DNA of 64,000 nucleotides. It comes from Xanthobacter dioxanivorans (GTDB lineage: Bacteria > Pseudomonadota > Alphaproteobacteria > Rhizobiales > Xanthobacteraceae). Below the pieces are notes generated by a model, which saw nothing but the letters and a program-made list of their open reading frames with translations, was not told where the DNA came from and searched no databases. The stretch's first letter is position 1. Each line of letters begins with the position of its first letter. This document shows, piece after piece, positions 8,778 to 18,889 of this stretch. Location: NCBI RefSeq assembly GCF_016807805.1, contig NZ_CP063362.1, positions 4,010,501-4,074,500 on the forward strand, given 5' to 3'. A program made the position numbers and the translations under genes.

Positions 8778-10040
8778 ATGCGTATCCCCAGCGAGACTCA
8801 CGGGCGTATTGTCTTCGCGCGACTGGCGCTGATCGGGCTTGTGTCCGGAACGGTCGCCGGGTGCAGCTCGGACACCAGTCGGTTCGCCGCCGATTCCCCC
8901 CAGCCCGGCTATGGCTATCAGGGCCAGCCCCACGGCCAGGCGCCGGCGGCGCCGGAAGTCACCGGCTCCCTCGGCGCCGCGCCGACGGGCCGCGTGGATT
9001 CCGTGCCGCTGCCGCCGCCCGGTCAGGCGGCCGCCGGGGCTCCGCCCGCCTCCTATGCGGCGGCGGGCTCCTCCCAGCCGCTCTATGGCGCGCCGGGCTA
9101 TGGCGCCGGCAACTACGGCGCGCCCGCGGCTTCCGCTCCCCCGCCGGTGACGGCCTCGGCGCGTCCGGCGGCGGCGGGCACCCATGTGGTGGTGGCGGGC
9201 GAGACGCTCGGCTCCATCGCCCGCATGTATAATGTGTCGCCCGCGTCCCTCGGCTCGGTGAACGGCATCGAGGCGGGCCGGACGGTCCGCACCGGCCAGA
9301 CCCTGATCATCCCGCCCGGCGGCAACGGCGCCGCCCAGCCGCGCGGCAGCGCCACGGCCGCCGCTCCCGCCGCAGGCGCCAAGCCGCCCCAGGTGGCCGC
9401 CGCCTCGGGCACCCTCGGCACGCTTCCGGCCTCCGCCACTTCCACTCCGGCGAAGCCTGCGACCGGCCCGGTTCCGGCTGCCGCCGCGGCCAAGCCGCAG
9501 ACGACGGCTCCGGTGGTGGCGCAGGCCGCCCCGCCGGTGGCCGCGACCCCCGCCAAGGGCGCTTCCGCTTCGGCCAAGGCGCCGGAGACCAAGGTTGAGA
9601 CGGCCGCCAAGGTGTCGCCGGTGGCAGACGCGGACGACAGCCCGCGCACGCCCGGCTCCGGCCCCCAGTTCCGCGCCCCGGTGCGCGGCCGCGTCATTGC
9701 CTCGTTCGGGCCGAAGCCCGGCGGCGCCCGCAACGACGGCGTGAACTTCGCCGTTCCCGAAGGGACCGCCGTTCGCGCCGCGGAGGATGGCGTGGTGGCC
9801 TATTCCGGCAACGAGCTGAAGGATTACGGCAACCTGGTGCTGATCAAGCACTCCGACGGTTATGTCACCGCCTATGCCCACAACAGCGAGCTCTCGGTGA
9901 AGCGTGGCGATACCGTGCGGCGCGGCCAGGTCATCGCCAAGGCGGGCCAGAGCGGCGGCGTCACCGCGCCCCAGCTCCACTTCGAGATCCGCAAGGGGTC
10001 GCAGCCGGTGGATCCGGGCCGCTACGTGGCCGGGCTCTGA
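8778..10040 (+). CDS. LysM/M23 (LytM) lipoprotein, degenerate NlpD/EnvC-type amidase activator
   Basis: A 420-residue protein: signal peptide ending in lipobox V-A-G-C (Cys29), a long Pro/Ala/Gly-rich linker, one LysM peptidoglycan-binding domain (about 134-178), a second Ala/Pro/Lys-rich linker, and a C-terminal LytM domain (about 297-420). Metal ligands of active M23 peptidases are missing: the H-x-G-x-D motif reads N319-D-G-V-N323 and the final H-x-H reads Q399-L-H401. Loss of zinc ligands is the hallmark of NlpD/EnvC, which activate cell-wall amidases instead of cutting. Predicted role: division-site amidase activation from the outer membrane. A strong terminator follows. Confidence 0.88.
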   Translation: MRIPSETHGRIVFARLALIGLVSGTVAGCSSDTSRFAADSPQPGYGYQGQPHGQAPAAPEVTGSLGAAPTGRVDSVPLPPPGQAAAGAPPASYAAAGSSQPLYGAPGYGAGNYGAPAASAPPPVTASARPAAAGTHVVVAGETLGSIARMYNVSPASLGSVNGIEAGRTVRTGQTLIIPPGGNGAAQPRGSATAAAPAAGAKPPQVAAASGTLGTLPASATSTPAKPATGPVPAAAAAKPQTTAPVVAQAAPPVAATPAKGASASAKAPETKVETAAKVSPVADADDSPRTPGSGPQFRAPVRGRVIASFGPKPGGARNDGVNFAVPEGTAVRAAEDGVVAYSGNELKDYGNLVLIKHSDGYVTAYAHNSELSVKRGDTVRRGQVIAKAGQSGGVTAPQLHFEIRKGSQPVDPGRYVAGL

Positions 10041-10064
10041 GCCGGCCTGCTTTCCTTTCGAACG

Positions 10065-10090
10065 ACGGCCGGGCTTGCCCGGCCGTTTTC
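10065..10090 (+). terminator. Rho-independent terminator after the LytM lipoprotein gene
   Basis: Inverted arms ACGGCCGGG and CCCGGCCGT separated by CTTG, followed at once by TTTTC. It lies 25 bp after the stop codon. Confidence 0.75.
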
Positions 10091-10117
10091 GCATGACTGC
10101 TTTCGTATGGCGGCTTT

Positions 10118-10169
10118 CGCTTGGACCTGACGCTTGGACCTGACGCTTGGACCTGGCGCTTGGAGCTGG
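10118..10169. repeat. Four tandem copies of a 13-bp unit
   Basis: The unit CGCTTGGACCTGA occurs at 10118, 10131, 10144 and 10157; copies 1 and 2 are identical, copy 3 differs at the last base and copy 4 at two positions. It lies between the terminator and the nagZ promoter and codes for nothing. Confidence 0.9.
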
Positions 10170-10242
10170 GGCAAGGCGCACCAGCCCCCGCGCTGCGCCC
10201 CGCCGAAGGTCGGGCCGATGGTATAAGGCATCGCCCCCGCCC

Positions 10243-10269
10243 TTGACGGCGTCCCACCCCGCTTATAGG
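10243..10269 (+). promoter_or_regulatory. Candidate nagZ promoter
   Basis: TTGACG at 10243-10248 and TATAGG at 10264-10269 are separated by 15 bp, slightly short for sigma-70. The -10-like box ends eight bases before the nagZ ATG, so the transcript would be leaderless or nearly so. Confidence 0.35.
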
Positions 10270-10277
10270 GCCAGACC

Positions 10278-11291
10278 ATGACATCCAGAGCCTTCATCGC
10301 CGGCTGCTCCGGCGTGCGCCTGACCGAGGACGAGCGCGCCTTCTTCCGCGCGGCGGAGCCGTGGGGCTTCATCCTCTTCGCCCGCAACGTGGAAGACCCG
10401 GACCAGGTGCGCGCCCTCGTGGAAGGCCTGCGCGATGCGGTGGGCTGGGCGGCGCCGGTGCTCATCGATCAGGAGGGCGGGCGGGTGCAGCGCCTGCGTC
10501 CGCCGCACTGGACCGACGATCCGCCGGCGGAGGCCTTCGGCGCCCTCTATCTCGCCGACCAGATGGCAGCGCTGGAGGCGGTGCGGCTCAACTCCCGCGC
10601 CATCGCTGCCGACCTTTCCGCCCTGGGCATCGACGTGGACTGCCTGCCGGTGGCGGATCTGCGCCATCCGGACGGCCACGGCATCATCGGCAACCGCGCC
10701 TATGGGACGGAGCCGGAGCCGGTCGCGGCGCTCGCCCGCGCGGCGGCGGTGGGGCTCCTGGAAGGCGGTGTGCTGCCGGTGCTGAAGCACATTCCGGGGC
10801 ACGGCCGCGCCCCGGTGGACAGTCACGAGAAGCTTCCCGTGGTCGCCGCCCCCCGCGCCGTGCTGGAGGAGCAGGACTTCGCCGCCTTCCGGGCGCTGGC
10901 CGACCTGCCCCTCGGCATGACCGCCCATGTGGTCTACGCCGACATCGACGCCGCGCACCCCGCCACCACCTCGCCGAAGGTGGTGGCGGAGGTCATTCGC
11001 GGCTCCATCGGCTTCTCCGGCCTGCTGATGAGCGACGACTTGTCCATGGGGGCCCTCGCCGGCGACATGCGCACGCGCGGGCGCGACGCCATCGGCGCCG
11101 GCTGCGACATGCTGCTCCACTGCAACGGCCGCTTGGGGGAGATGGAGGATGTAGCCGCGGTGTCACCCCTCCTCGGCGGCGTGGCCTACGAGCGGGCCGG
11201 GCGCGCCCTCGCCTTGCGGGAGGCCTGTGACGAGGTGGATGCGGCAGACCTGCGGGCCGCCGTGGCGGCCCATCTCAAGACGGTGGCCTGA
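10278..11291 (+). CDS. nagZ: Beta-N-acetylhexosaminidase (GH3)
   Basis: A 337-residue cytoplasmic GH3 enzyme that removes N-acetylglucosamine from anhydromuropeptides during wall recycling. Key signatures are the substrate-binding LIDQEGGRVQR, the mobile catalytic loop KHIPGHGRAPVDSHEK, and the nucleophile region LLMSDDLSMGAL. Length fits the family. Its stop codon is followed two bases later by scpA, so nagZ-scpA-scpB form one operon, an arrangement common in Hyphomicrobiales. Confidence 0.95.
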   Translation: MTSRAFIAGCSGVRLTEDERAFFRAAEPWGFILFARNVEDPDQVRALVEGLRDAVGWAAPVLIDQEGGRVQRLRPPHWTDDPPAEAFGALYLADQMAALEAVRLNSRAIAADLSALGIDVDCLPVADLRHPDGHGIIGNRAYGTEPEPVAALARAAAVGLLEGGVLPVLKHIPGHGRAPVDSHEKLPVVAAPRAVLEEQDFAAFRALADLPLGMTAHVVYADIDAAHPATTSPKVVAEVIRGSIGFSGLLMSDDLSMGALAGDMRTRGRDAIGAGCDMLLHCNGRLGEMEDVAAVSPLLGGVAYERAGRALALREACDEVDAADLRAAVAAHLKTVA

Positions 11292-11293
11292 CC

Positions 11294-12139
11294 ATGGCGG
11301 GCGAGGCCGCACCGGATGCCTTCGAGATCGGCGCGGACAGCGCGCCGGCGGGCTCCGGCGAGGCCTTCGTGGTGGACGTGGACGGCTTCGAGGGGCCGCT
11401 CGACCTGCTGCTGGCGCTGGCGCGCACTCAAAAGGTGGACCTGACCCGCATCTCCATCCTGGCGCTGGCGGACCAGTATCTCGCCTTCATCGAGGAGGCG
11501 CGGCGCGGCCGGCTGGAGCTGGCGGCGGACTATCTGGTGATGGCGGCCTGGCTCGCCTACCTCAAGTCGCGCCTGCTGCTGCCGGCCCCGCCGCAGGAGG
11601 AGGGGCCGAGCGCCGAGGAGCTCGCCGCCGCCTTCACCCGCCGCCTGCGCCACCTGGAGCGCATCCGCAAGGCGGCGGAGGAGCTGATGGGCCGTCCGCA
11701 GCTCGGCCGCGAAACCTTCGCCCGCGTGGTGCCCGATCCCGAGGCGGTCCCGCGCTACACCGTCTACACGGCCACCCTCTACGACCTGCTCACTGCTTAT
11801 GCACGGCAGCGGCAGACGCAGGTCTTGTCCCATGTCACCCTCAAGACCCGCGCGGTGTGGTCCCTCGCCGAGGCGCGGGCGCGGCTGGAGCGGCTGCTGG
11901 GTGCCGAGGCGGTGGGCGCATGGATGCGCCTCGACCAGTTCCTGCTGGATTACATGACGGAGCCGGGACAGCGGGCCACCGTGCTCGCATCGAGCTTCTC
12001 GGCCAGCCTCGAAATGGTGCGTGAGGGCACGCTGGACATCCGGCAGGATGCGCCCTTCGCCCCTCTGTGGCTCCGGCCGCGGCCCGCCGAGCCCCCGTTG
12101 CCGGGCATCGGGCCGGGGGAGCCGGGAGAGGAGACATGA
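11294..12139 (+). CDS. scpA: Segregation and condensation protein A
   Basis: The kleisin subunit of the SMC-ScpAB condensin. The 281-residue protein starts with an acidic tail and then the family signature FEGPLDLLLALARTQKVDL, continuing with YLVMAAWLAYLKSRLLLP; the C-terminal winged helix expected to contact SMC follows. ATG 11294 lies two bases after the nagZ stop. Its stop overlaps the scpB start (ATGA). Confidence 0.95.
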   Translation: MAGEAAPDAFEIGADSAPAGSGEAFVVDVDGFEGPLDLLLALARTQKVDLTRISILALADQYLAFIEEARRGRLELAADYLVMAAWLAYLKSRLLLPAPPQEEGPSAEELAAAFTRRLRHLERIRKAAEELMGRPQLGRETFARVVPDPEAVPRYTVYTATLYDLLTAYARQRQTQVLSHVTLKTRAVWSLAEARARLERLLGAEAVGAWMRLDQFLLDYMTEPGQRATVLASSFSASLEMVREGTLDIRQDAPFAPLWLRPRPAEPPLPGIGPGEPGEET

Positions 12140-12888
12140 CCCGTCCCGCACCGCGCATCGACCTGTTCGACGTGCGTCCGGAGGACGAGCGGGCCTATGC
12201 CTTCGCGCGCGACCTGCGCGCCATCGAGGCGCTGCTCTTCACCTCCGCCGCGCCGGTGGATGCGCGCGCCCTCAAGCCCCACCTTTCCGCCGGCGCCGAC
12301 CTGGACGCGCTCATGGAGGCGCTGACCGCCGACTATGCGCGGCGCGGCGTCAACATCGTGAAGGCGGCCGGCGGCTGGATGCTGCGCACGGCGCCGGACC
12401 TGGCCCGCGTGGTGGCGGGGCCGGCGCCGGAGGCGCGCAAGCTGTCGCGCGCGGCCGTGGAGGTGCTGGCCATCGTCGCCTACCACCAGCCGGTGACACG
12501 GGCGGAGATCGAGGAGATCCGTGGCGTCTCCACCTCCAAGGGGACGCTGGACGTGCTCCTGGAGACCGGATGGGTGCGCCTGCGCGGGCGGCGCAAGGCG
12601 CCGGGCCGGCCGGTGACCTACGGCACCACGCCCGCCTTCCTGGTTCAGTTCGGGCTCGATGCGGTGCAGGATCTGCCCGGCCTCGATGAGATGAAGGGCG
12701 CCGGCCTCATCGACGGCCGCCTGCCCGCCGGCTTCGCCATACCGCTGCCTTCCGACGACCCCAGCCTGCGGGAGGACGAGGAGGCGCTGGAGCCGCTCGA
12801 CCTTACCCTGTCGCCCCCGCCGTCGGACGACGAGGAGGGCGGGGACGACGCGGAGGAGCCGGCGCCCTCCGCGCGCGGGGACGCATAG
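12136..12888 (+). CDS. scpB: Segregation and condensation protein B
   Basis: Partner of ScpA in the condensin complex, built of two winged-helix domains. The 250-residue protein contains the family block EVLAIVAYHQPVTRAEIEEIRG and the second-domain segment YGTTPAFLVQFGL. ATG 12136 is chosen for the ATGA overlap with scpA; the frame also stays open upstream inside scpA. The C-terminal 50 residues are very acidic (runs of D/E). Confidence 0.94.
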   Translation: MTRPAPRIDLFDVRPEDERAYAFARDLRAIEALLFTSAAPVDARALKPHLSAGADLDALMEALTADYARRGVNIVKAAGGWMLRTAPDLARVVAGPAPEARKLSRAAVEVLAIVAYHQPVTRAEIEEIRGVSTSKGTLDVLLETGWVRLRGRRKAPGRPVTYGTTPAFLVQFGLDAVQDLPGLDEMKGAGLIDGRLPAGFAIPLPSDDPSLREDEEALEPLDLTLSPPPSDDEEGGDDAEEPAPSARGDA

Positions 12889-12902
12889 GGGAGAGAGTCT
12901 GC

Positions 12903-14006
12903 GTGCTGGTCGAGGATATCCAGGAGGCACCCGTGCGCAGCCGCACTCCCGCCGCCATCGCCAAGGGCCTCACCTTCGAGGCGGTGGAGCTCGCCTATGG
13001 CGGCGTGCCGGCGGTGCGTGGCGTCAACCTGCCGGTCAAGCCGGGCGAGGTCCTGTGCCTGCTCGGCCAGTCGGGCTGCGGCAAGACCTCACTGCTGCGC
13101 CTCGCCGCCGGCATCGAGCGGCCGGATCGCGGGCGCATCCTCATCGACGGGCAGGTGGTGGCGGGGGAGGGGGTGTTCCTGCCGCCGGAGCGGCGGGGCG
13201 TGGGCCTCGTGTTCCAGGACTATGCCCTGTTTCCCCACCTCACCAACCTGGAGAACGTCATGTTCGGCCTCGGCGGCCTGAAGCGCGCCGATGCCGAGCG
13301 CGAGGCGCGGCTCGCGCTCTCCCGCGTGGACCTGGCGGAGGTGGCCGACGCCTATCCGCACGAATTGTCCGGCGGGCAGCAGCAGCGCATCGCGCTCGCC
13401 CGCGCCATGGCGCCGCGGCCGGGCATCCTGCTGCTGGACGAGCCCTTTTCCGGCCTCGACGCCCGCCTGCGCGACCAGGTGCGCGCCGACACCCTGGCCG
13501 TGCTGCGCGAGGCGCAGGCCACGGCGGTCGTCGTCACCCACGATCCGGAAGAGGCCATGCGGCTCGCCGACCGCATCGCCCTGCTGCGCCGGGGCGAGCT
13601 GGTGCAGCTCGGGCCGCCGGCGGAGCTCTATCGCCGCCCGGTGGACCTCGGCGCCGCCCGGTTCTTCTGCGAGCTCAACGAGATGGAGGGATTCGCGCTG
13701 GCCGGGACGGTGGAGACTCCCCTCGGCCTGCTCCCGGCGCCGGCGGGGGTGGCGGACGGGGCGGTGAGCGTGGCGATCCGCCCGCAGGGCATCCGGCTCG
13801 GCCCGTCGACCGGCCCCGGCGTGGCCGGCCGCGTGCTGGAGCGGCGCTTTCTGGGCGAGCTCGATCTCGTGGAAGTGATCGTGGACGGGCTGGAGCGGCC
13901 CCTCGTCGTCCGCACGCGGGATGCTGGAACGCTGAGGAAGGGCGATGAGGTGCGGGTGGGGACCGATCCCGGCGAGGTTCTTGTTTTCGCCGCGAGCGGG
14001 GCCTAG
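12903..14006 (+). CDS. ABC transporter ATP-binding protein, FbpC/PotA-like with TOBE domain
   Basis: A 367-residue importer-type ATPase. Walker A GQSGCGKTS, Q-loop VFQDYALFPHL, signature LSGGQQQRIALARA, Walker B ILLLDEPFSGLD and the switch histidine in VVTHDPEEAM are all intact, followed by a C-terminal TOBE-like region (about 285-367). The closest named group is the FbpC iron(III)/PotA class. GTG 12903 is preceded by GGGGAGAGAG. No permease or binding-protein gene is adjacent; it sits between scpB and tatA, so its partners must be elsewhere and its substrate cannot be assigned. Confidence 0.85.
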   Translation: MLVEDIQEAPVRSRTPAAIAKGLTFEAVELAYGGVPAVRGVNLPVKPGEVLCLLGQSGCGKTSLLRLAAGIERPDRGRILIDGQVVAGEGVFLPPERRGVGLVFQDYALFPHLTNLENVMFGLGGLKRADAEREARLALSRVDLAEVADAYPHELSGGQQQRIALARAMAPRPGILLLDEPFSGLDARLRDQVRADTLAVLREAQATAVVVTHDPEEAMRLADRIALLRRGELVQLGPPAELYRRPVDLGAARFFCELNEMEGFALAGTVETPLGLLPAPAGVADGAVSVAIRPQGIRLGPSTGPGVAGRVLERRFLGELDLVEVIVDGLERPLVVRTRDAGTLRKGDEVRVGTDPGEVLVFAASGA

Positions 14007-14078
14007 TGTCGCCGTCCGACATGCCCGGACATCGGGCGAAGAAGCTTCCGGAAGAAGCTTTCCTTGGAGGACGATTAA

Positions 14079-14315
14079 ATGGGTTCGTTGAGCATCTGGC
14101 ACTGGATCGTAGTGCTGGCCGTGGTGCTCCTCCTGTTCGGTCGCGGCAAGATCTCCGATCTCATGGGCGACGTGGCGAAGGGCATCAAGTCCTTCAAGAA
14201 GGGCTTGGCGGAGGACGACGAGCCGGCCAAGACGCCTGCCGCTCCGCCGGAGGCGCCGCGCCCCCTTTCGAGCCAGACGACCAGCGCCGCCGAGGCCGAG
14301 AAGAAGCCCGTCTGA
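14079..14315 (+). CDS. tatA: Sec-independent translocase TatA
   Basis: A 78-residue pore-forming Tat component. A single N-terminal hydrophobic helix ([13 protein letters not shown]) is followed by the conserved [12 protein letters not shown] hinge and amphipathic helix GIKSFKKGL, then a Pro/Ala-rich tail. A GGAGG ribosome binding site precedes ATG 14079. First gene of tatABC. Confidence 0.95.
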   Translation: MGSLSIWHWIVVLAVVLLLFGRGKISDLMGDVAKGIKSFKKGLAEDDEPAKTPAAPPEAPRPLSSQTTSAAEAEKKPV

Positions 14316-14392
14316 CGACGGGCTCCCCTTAAACCGGTCACCCCTTAAACCCTTGAGGAGGGCGGCGGCACGGCCGCCGGGTTCAGGCGCGC

Positions 14393-14893
14393 ATGTTCGA
14401 TATCGGCTGGTCCGAGCTGATGCTGATCGGCATCGTGGCGCTGATCGTCATTGGCCCAAAGGAGCTGCCTTCGGTGCTGCGCACCGTGGGCCGCACCGTC
14501 ACGAAGCTGCGCCGCATGGCCGGCGAGTTCCAGGGCCAGTTCCAGGAGGCGCTGCGCGAGGCGGACCTTGCCGACATGCGCAAGGAAATCTCGGACGTGA
14601 CCGACACCGCCCGCTCGTCCATGTCCACCCTCGCCACCTCCGAGATGTTCGATCCGCTGCGCTCCATCCGCGAGGAGATCCGCAGCACGGTGGAGGGCGG
14701 CAATCCCAAGCCTGAGACCCCCGTGGCGCCCGATGTTCCCGCCGCGCCGGAGGCGGACGACCCCTTCCGCGCCATGCGCGAGGAGATTCGCCGCGGGGTG
14801 GAGACGGCGGCGCCCGCCGCGCCGATTCCGGCCGTCCCGGCCGCTGACGAAGCCATTCCCGCCCCCGCCGCCACCGAGACCAAGAGCGCGTGA
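14393..14893 (+). CDS. tatB: Sec-independent translocase TatB
   Basis: The 166-residue TatB forms the signal-peptide receptor with TatC. The N-terminus [19 protein letters not shown] and [14 protein letters not shown] are diagnostic. The variable C-terminal region contains a repeated element: [16 protein letters not shown] at about 84-99 and [15 protein letters not shown] at about 123-137, separated by a Pro/Ala linker. The stop codon overlaps the tatC start (TGATG). Confidence 0.95.
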   Translation: MFDIGWSELMLIGIVALIVIGPKELPSVLRTVGRTVTKLRRMAGEFQGQFQEALREADLADMRKEISDVTDTARSSMSTLATSEMFDPLRSIREEIRSTVEGGNPKPETPVAPDVPAAPEADDPFRAMREEIRRGVETAAPAAPIPAVPAADEAIPAPAATETKSA

Positions 14894-15702
14894 TGAGCGA
14901 CGAGGACGACATCGACGCCTCCAAGGCCCCGCTGATCGAGCACCTGATCGAGCTGCGCTCGCGGCTCATCAAGTCGATGATCGCGTTCCTCGCGGCCTTC
15001 TTCATCTGCTTCATGTTCGCCAAGCAGATCTACAACATCCTGCTCTGGCCCTACGAGTTCGCCTCCGGCTTCGCGCCGGGGATCAAGCTCATCTACACGG
15101 CGCCGCAGGAATTCCTGTTCACCCAGATCAAGCTCGGCATGTTCGGGGCGGCGTTCATCTCCTTCCCGGTGGTGGCGACGCAGATCTACATGTTCGTGGC
15201 GCCGGGGCTGTACAAGCACGAGAAGAACGCGTTCCGGCCCTATCTGGTGGCCACGCCCATCTGCTTCCTCATCGGCGCAGCCTTCGTCTATTTCGTCGCC
15301 ATGCCGCTGGCCATGACCTACTTCCTCGGCATGCAGCAGGTGGGCGGCGACGGGAAGGCGGAGATCTCGCTGCTGCCGCGGGTTTCTGAATACCTGTCCC
15401 TCATCACCACGCTGATCCTCGCCTTCGGCATCTGCTTCCAGCTGCCGGTGATCCTGACCCTGCTCGGGCGCATCGGCATCGTGACGCAGGACATGCTGAA
15501 GAAGGCGCGCCGCTACGCCATCGTCGGGGTGTTCGTGCTGGCGGCGGTGCTGACCCCGCCGGACGTGATCAGCCAGCTCTCCCTTGCCCTGCCGACGCTG
15601 CTTCTCTACGAGGTGTCCGTCTATCTGGTGGGCATCGTCGAGAAGCGGCGGATGGCGGAAGAGGCGGCGCGCAACGCGGCCGACGCCTCCACGGCCAACT
15701 GA
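14893..15702 (+). CDS. tatC: Sec-independent translocase TatC
   Basis: A 269-residue polytopic receptor of the Tat pathway with six predicted membrane helices. Family motifs include HLIELRSRL at the N-terminus, LYKHEKNAFRPY with the conserved F/Y-E-K region of the first periplasmic-cytoplasmic junction, and the late segment LTPPDVISQ. ATG 14893 overlaps the tatB stop; a GTG one codon earlier is possible. Confidence 0.96.
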   Translation: MSDEDDIDASKAPLIEHLIELRSRLIKSMIAFLAAFFICFMFAKQIYNILLWPYEFASGFAPGIKLIYTAPQEFLFTQIKLGMFGAAFISFPVVATQIYMFVAPGLYKHEKNAFRPYLVATPICFLIGAAFVYFVAMPLAMTYFLGMQQVGGDGKAEISLLPRVSEYLSLITTLILAFGICFQLPVILTLLGRIGIVTQDMLKKARRYAIVGVFVLAAVLTPPDVISQLSLALPTLLLYEVSVYLVGIVEKRRMAEEAARNAADASTAN

Positions 15703-15763
15703 CTCAGGGCGGGACCCTCCGGATTTCTGGAATTATTCGGGCGCGCGGTTTCTTCTCCCGCCC

Positions 15764-17334
<1,571 letters not shown>

Positions 17335-17340
17335 GGGGGG

Positions 17341-17477
17341 CTCCCTCTCCCCTTGCGGGAGAGGGTCGGGGTGAGGGGTGGCACCGGTCGGGGAAACGGG
17401 CGCCGGCACGGCCCTGGAACCCCTCACCCGTCTCGCGGCTGCGCCGCGATCCACCCTCTCCCGCAAGGGGAGAGGGG
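17341..17477. repeat. REP-like palindrome (family A) between serS and surE
   Basis: Outer arms CTCCCTCTCCCCTTGCGGGA at 17341 and its reverse complement ending at 17477, with inner arms GGGGTGAGGGG and CCCCTCACCC. The same sequence recurs at 52435-52562 and in part at 49113-49157. Confidence 0.85.
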
Positions 17478-17504
17478 CACCAAAACGTTTACGGATAAGG
17501 TCCC

Positions 17505-18272
17505 ATGCGCATCCTGGTCACCAACGACGACGGCATCCACGCCCCCGGCCTCGAAGCCTGCATCACCATTGCGCGCAGCTTCACCGACGACGTGTGGATC
17601 GTGGCCCCTGAATTCGACCAGTCCGGCGTCGCCCATTCGCTGTCCCTGTCCGATCCGCTGCGGCTGCGGCAGATCGAGGAGCGGCGCTATGCGGTGAAGG
17701 GCACGCCCACCGACTGCGTCATCATGGCGGTGCGGCACATCCTCGCCGACAGCCCGCCGGACCTGGTGCTCTCCGGCGTCAATCGCGGGCAGAACATCGC
17801 CGAGGACGTGAGCTATTCGGGCACCGTGGCCGGCGCCATCGAGGGCACCATCCTCGGCATCCCCTCCATTGCCCTGTCGCAGGCGTTCGGGATCAAGACG
17901 CGGGAGAACCCAAACTTCCACACCGCCGAGGCCCATGCGCCCAGGATCATCCGCATGCTGCTGGACGACGGCATTCCGCCCGGCATCGTCATGAACGTGA
18001 ACTTCCCGGACCGGGGGCCGGACGAGATCACCGGCATCGCCTCCACCTTCCAGGGCAAGCGCGACCAGCGCCTCATGCGCATCGACGAGCGTCGCGACGG
18101 GCGCAACCAGCCCTATTACTGGATCGCCTTCGAGCGCCGCATCTTCGACACCGCGCCGGGCTCGGACCTGCGGGCGCTGGACGAGGGGCGCATCTCCGTC
18201 ACCCCGCTGCGCCTCGACATGACCGACGAGCCGCAGATGACGAAGCTGGCCCTGCTGTTCGACGGCAAGTGA
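17505..18272 (+). CDS. surE: 5'/3'-nucleotidase SurE
   Basis: Metal-dependent survival-protein phosphatase that dephosphorylates nucleoside monophosphates. The 255-residue protein begins MRILVTNDDG with the metal-binding Asp pair, then has QSG (Ser metal ligand region), and GVNRGQNIAEDVSYSGTVAGA, the active-site asparagine block. In many relatives pcm and an NlpD-like gene follow surE; here they are instead upstream of nagZ. Confidence 0.96.
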   Translation: MRILVTNDDGIHAPGLEACITIARSFTDDVWIVAPEFDQSGVAHSLSLSDPLRLRQIEERRYAVKGTPTDCVIMAVRHILADSPPDLVLSGVNRGQNIAEDVSYSGTVAGAIEGTILGIPSIALSQAFGIKTRENPNFHTAEAHAPRIIRMLLDDGIPPGIVMNVNFPDRGPDEITGIASTFQGKRDQRLMRIDERRDGRNQPYYWIAFERRIFDTAPGSDLRALDEGRISVTPLRLDMTDEPQMTKLALLFDGK

Positions 18273-18303
18273 ACGCAAGAGGTGAACGCAGGAGGTGAAC
18301 GCA
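18269..18303. repeat. Three tandem copies of a 13-bp unit at the surE 3' end
   Basis: GTGAACGCA recurs at 18269, 18282 and 18295 with a 13-bp period; the first copy overlaps the surE stop codon. Confidence 0.85.
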
Positions 18304-18413
18304 AGCCGGCGCCGCCGGGCGCGGCATCACCCGGATGCCCTTGCGGAAGAGGGCTTTGGCGACGGCGGGCGCCGTTCGCCTTCAACAGGTCCGTGATCGA
18401 CCCGGCCCGGCGT

Positions 18414-18441
18414 TTGCATTCGACGGGACGGCCGCTATAGT
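18414..18441 (+). promoter_or_regulatory. Candidate promoter of yajC-secD-secF
   Basis: TTGCAT at 18414 and TATAGT at 18436 with a 16-bp spacer, about 60 bp before the yajC ATG. It is the best sigma-70-like match in the 231-bp surE-yajC gap. Confidence 0.45.
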
Positions 18442-18503
18442 CCCGCCGCTTCGCCGGACTGCGGTTCGGCAGGGATTCCCAACACAGACGAACGAGGACG
18501 CAA

Positions 18504-18851
18504 ATGTTCATTACGCCCGCTTTCGCTCAAGGCGCCACGGGAGCCGGCGGCGGGACCGACATGCTCATTCAGCTTGCCCCGTTCCTGCTCATCTTCGTGG
18601 TCATGTACTTCCTCATCCTGCGGCCGCAGCAGAAGCGCGCCAAGGCCCACCAGGAAATGGTGACCGCCCTGCGCCGCGGCGACGTGATCGTCACGGCCGG
18701 CGGCCTCGTGGGCAAGGTGACCCGCGTGGTGGACGAGGCCGAGATCGAGCTGCAGATCGCCGACAACGTCCGCGTGCGCCAACTGCGCTCGCAGATCGCC
18801 ACCGTCCGCGCCAAGGGTGAGCCGGCCAAGGACGAAGCCCCCGCGGCCTGA
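18504..18851 (+). CDS. yajC: Preprotein translocase subunit YajC
   Basis: A 115-residue accessory subunit of SecDF-YajC. One N-terminal membrane helix (LAPFLLIFVVMYFLIL) precedes the conserved RPQQKRAKAHQEM and the cytoplasmic domain GDVIVTAGGLVGKV. It starts the yajC-secD-secF operon; secD follows 38 bp later. Confidence 0.96.
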   Translation: MFITPAFAQGATGAGGGTDMLIQLAPFLLIFVVMYFLILRPQQKRAKAHQEMVTALRRGDVIVTAGGLVGKVTRVVDEAEIELQIADNVRVRQLRSQIATVRAKGEPAKDEAPAA

Positions 18852-18889
18852 GCCAGCGGCCTGATTCCGACAAGAGACACGCGCGCGAC

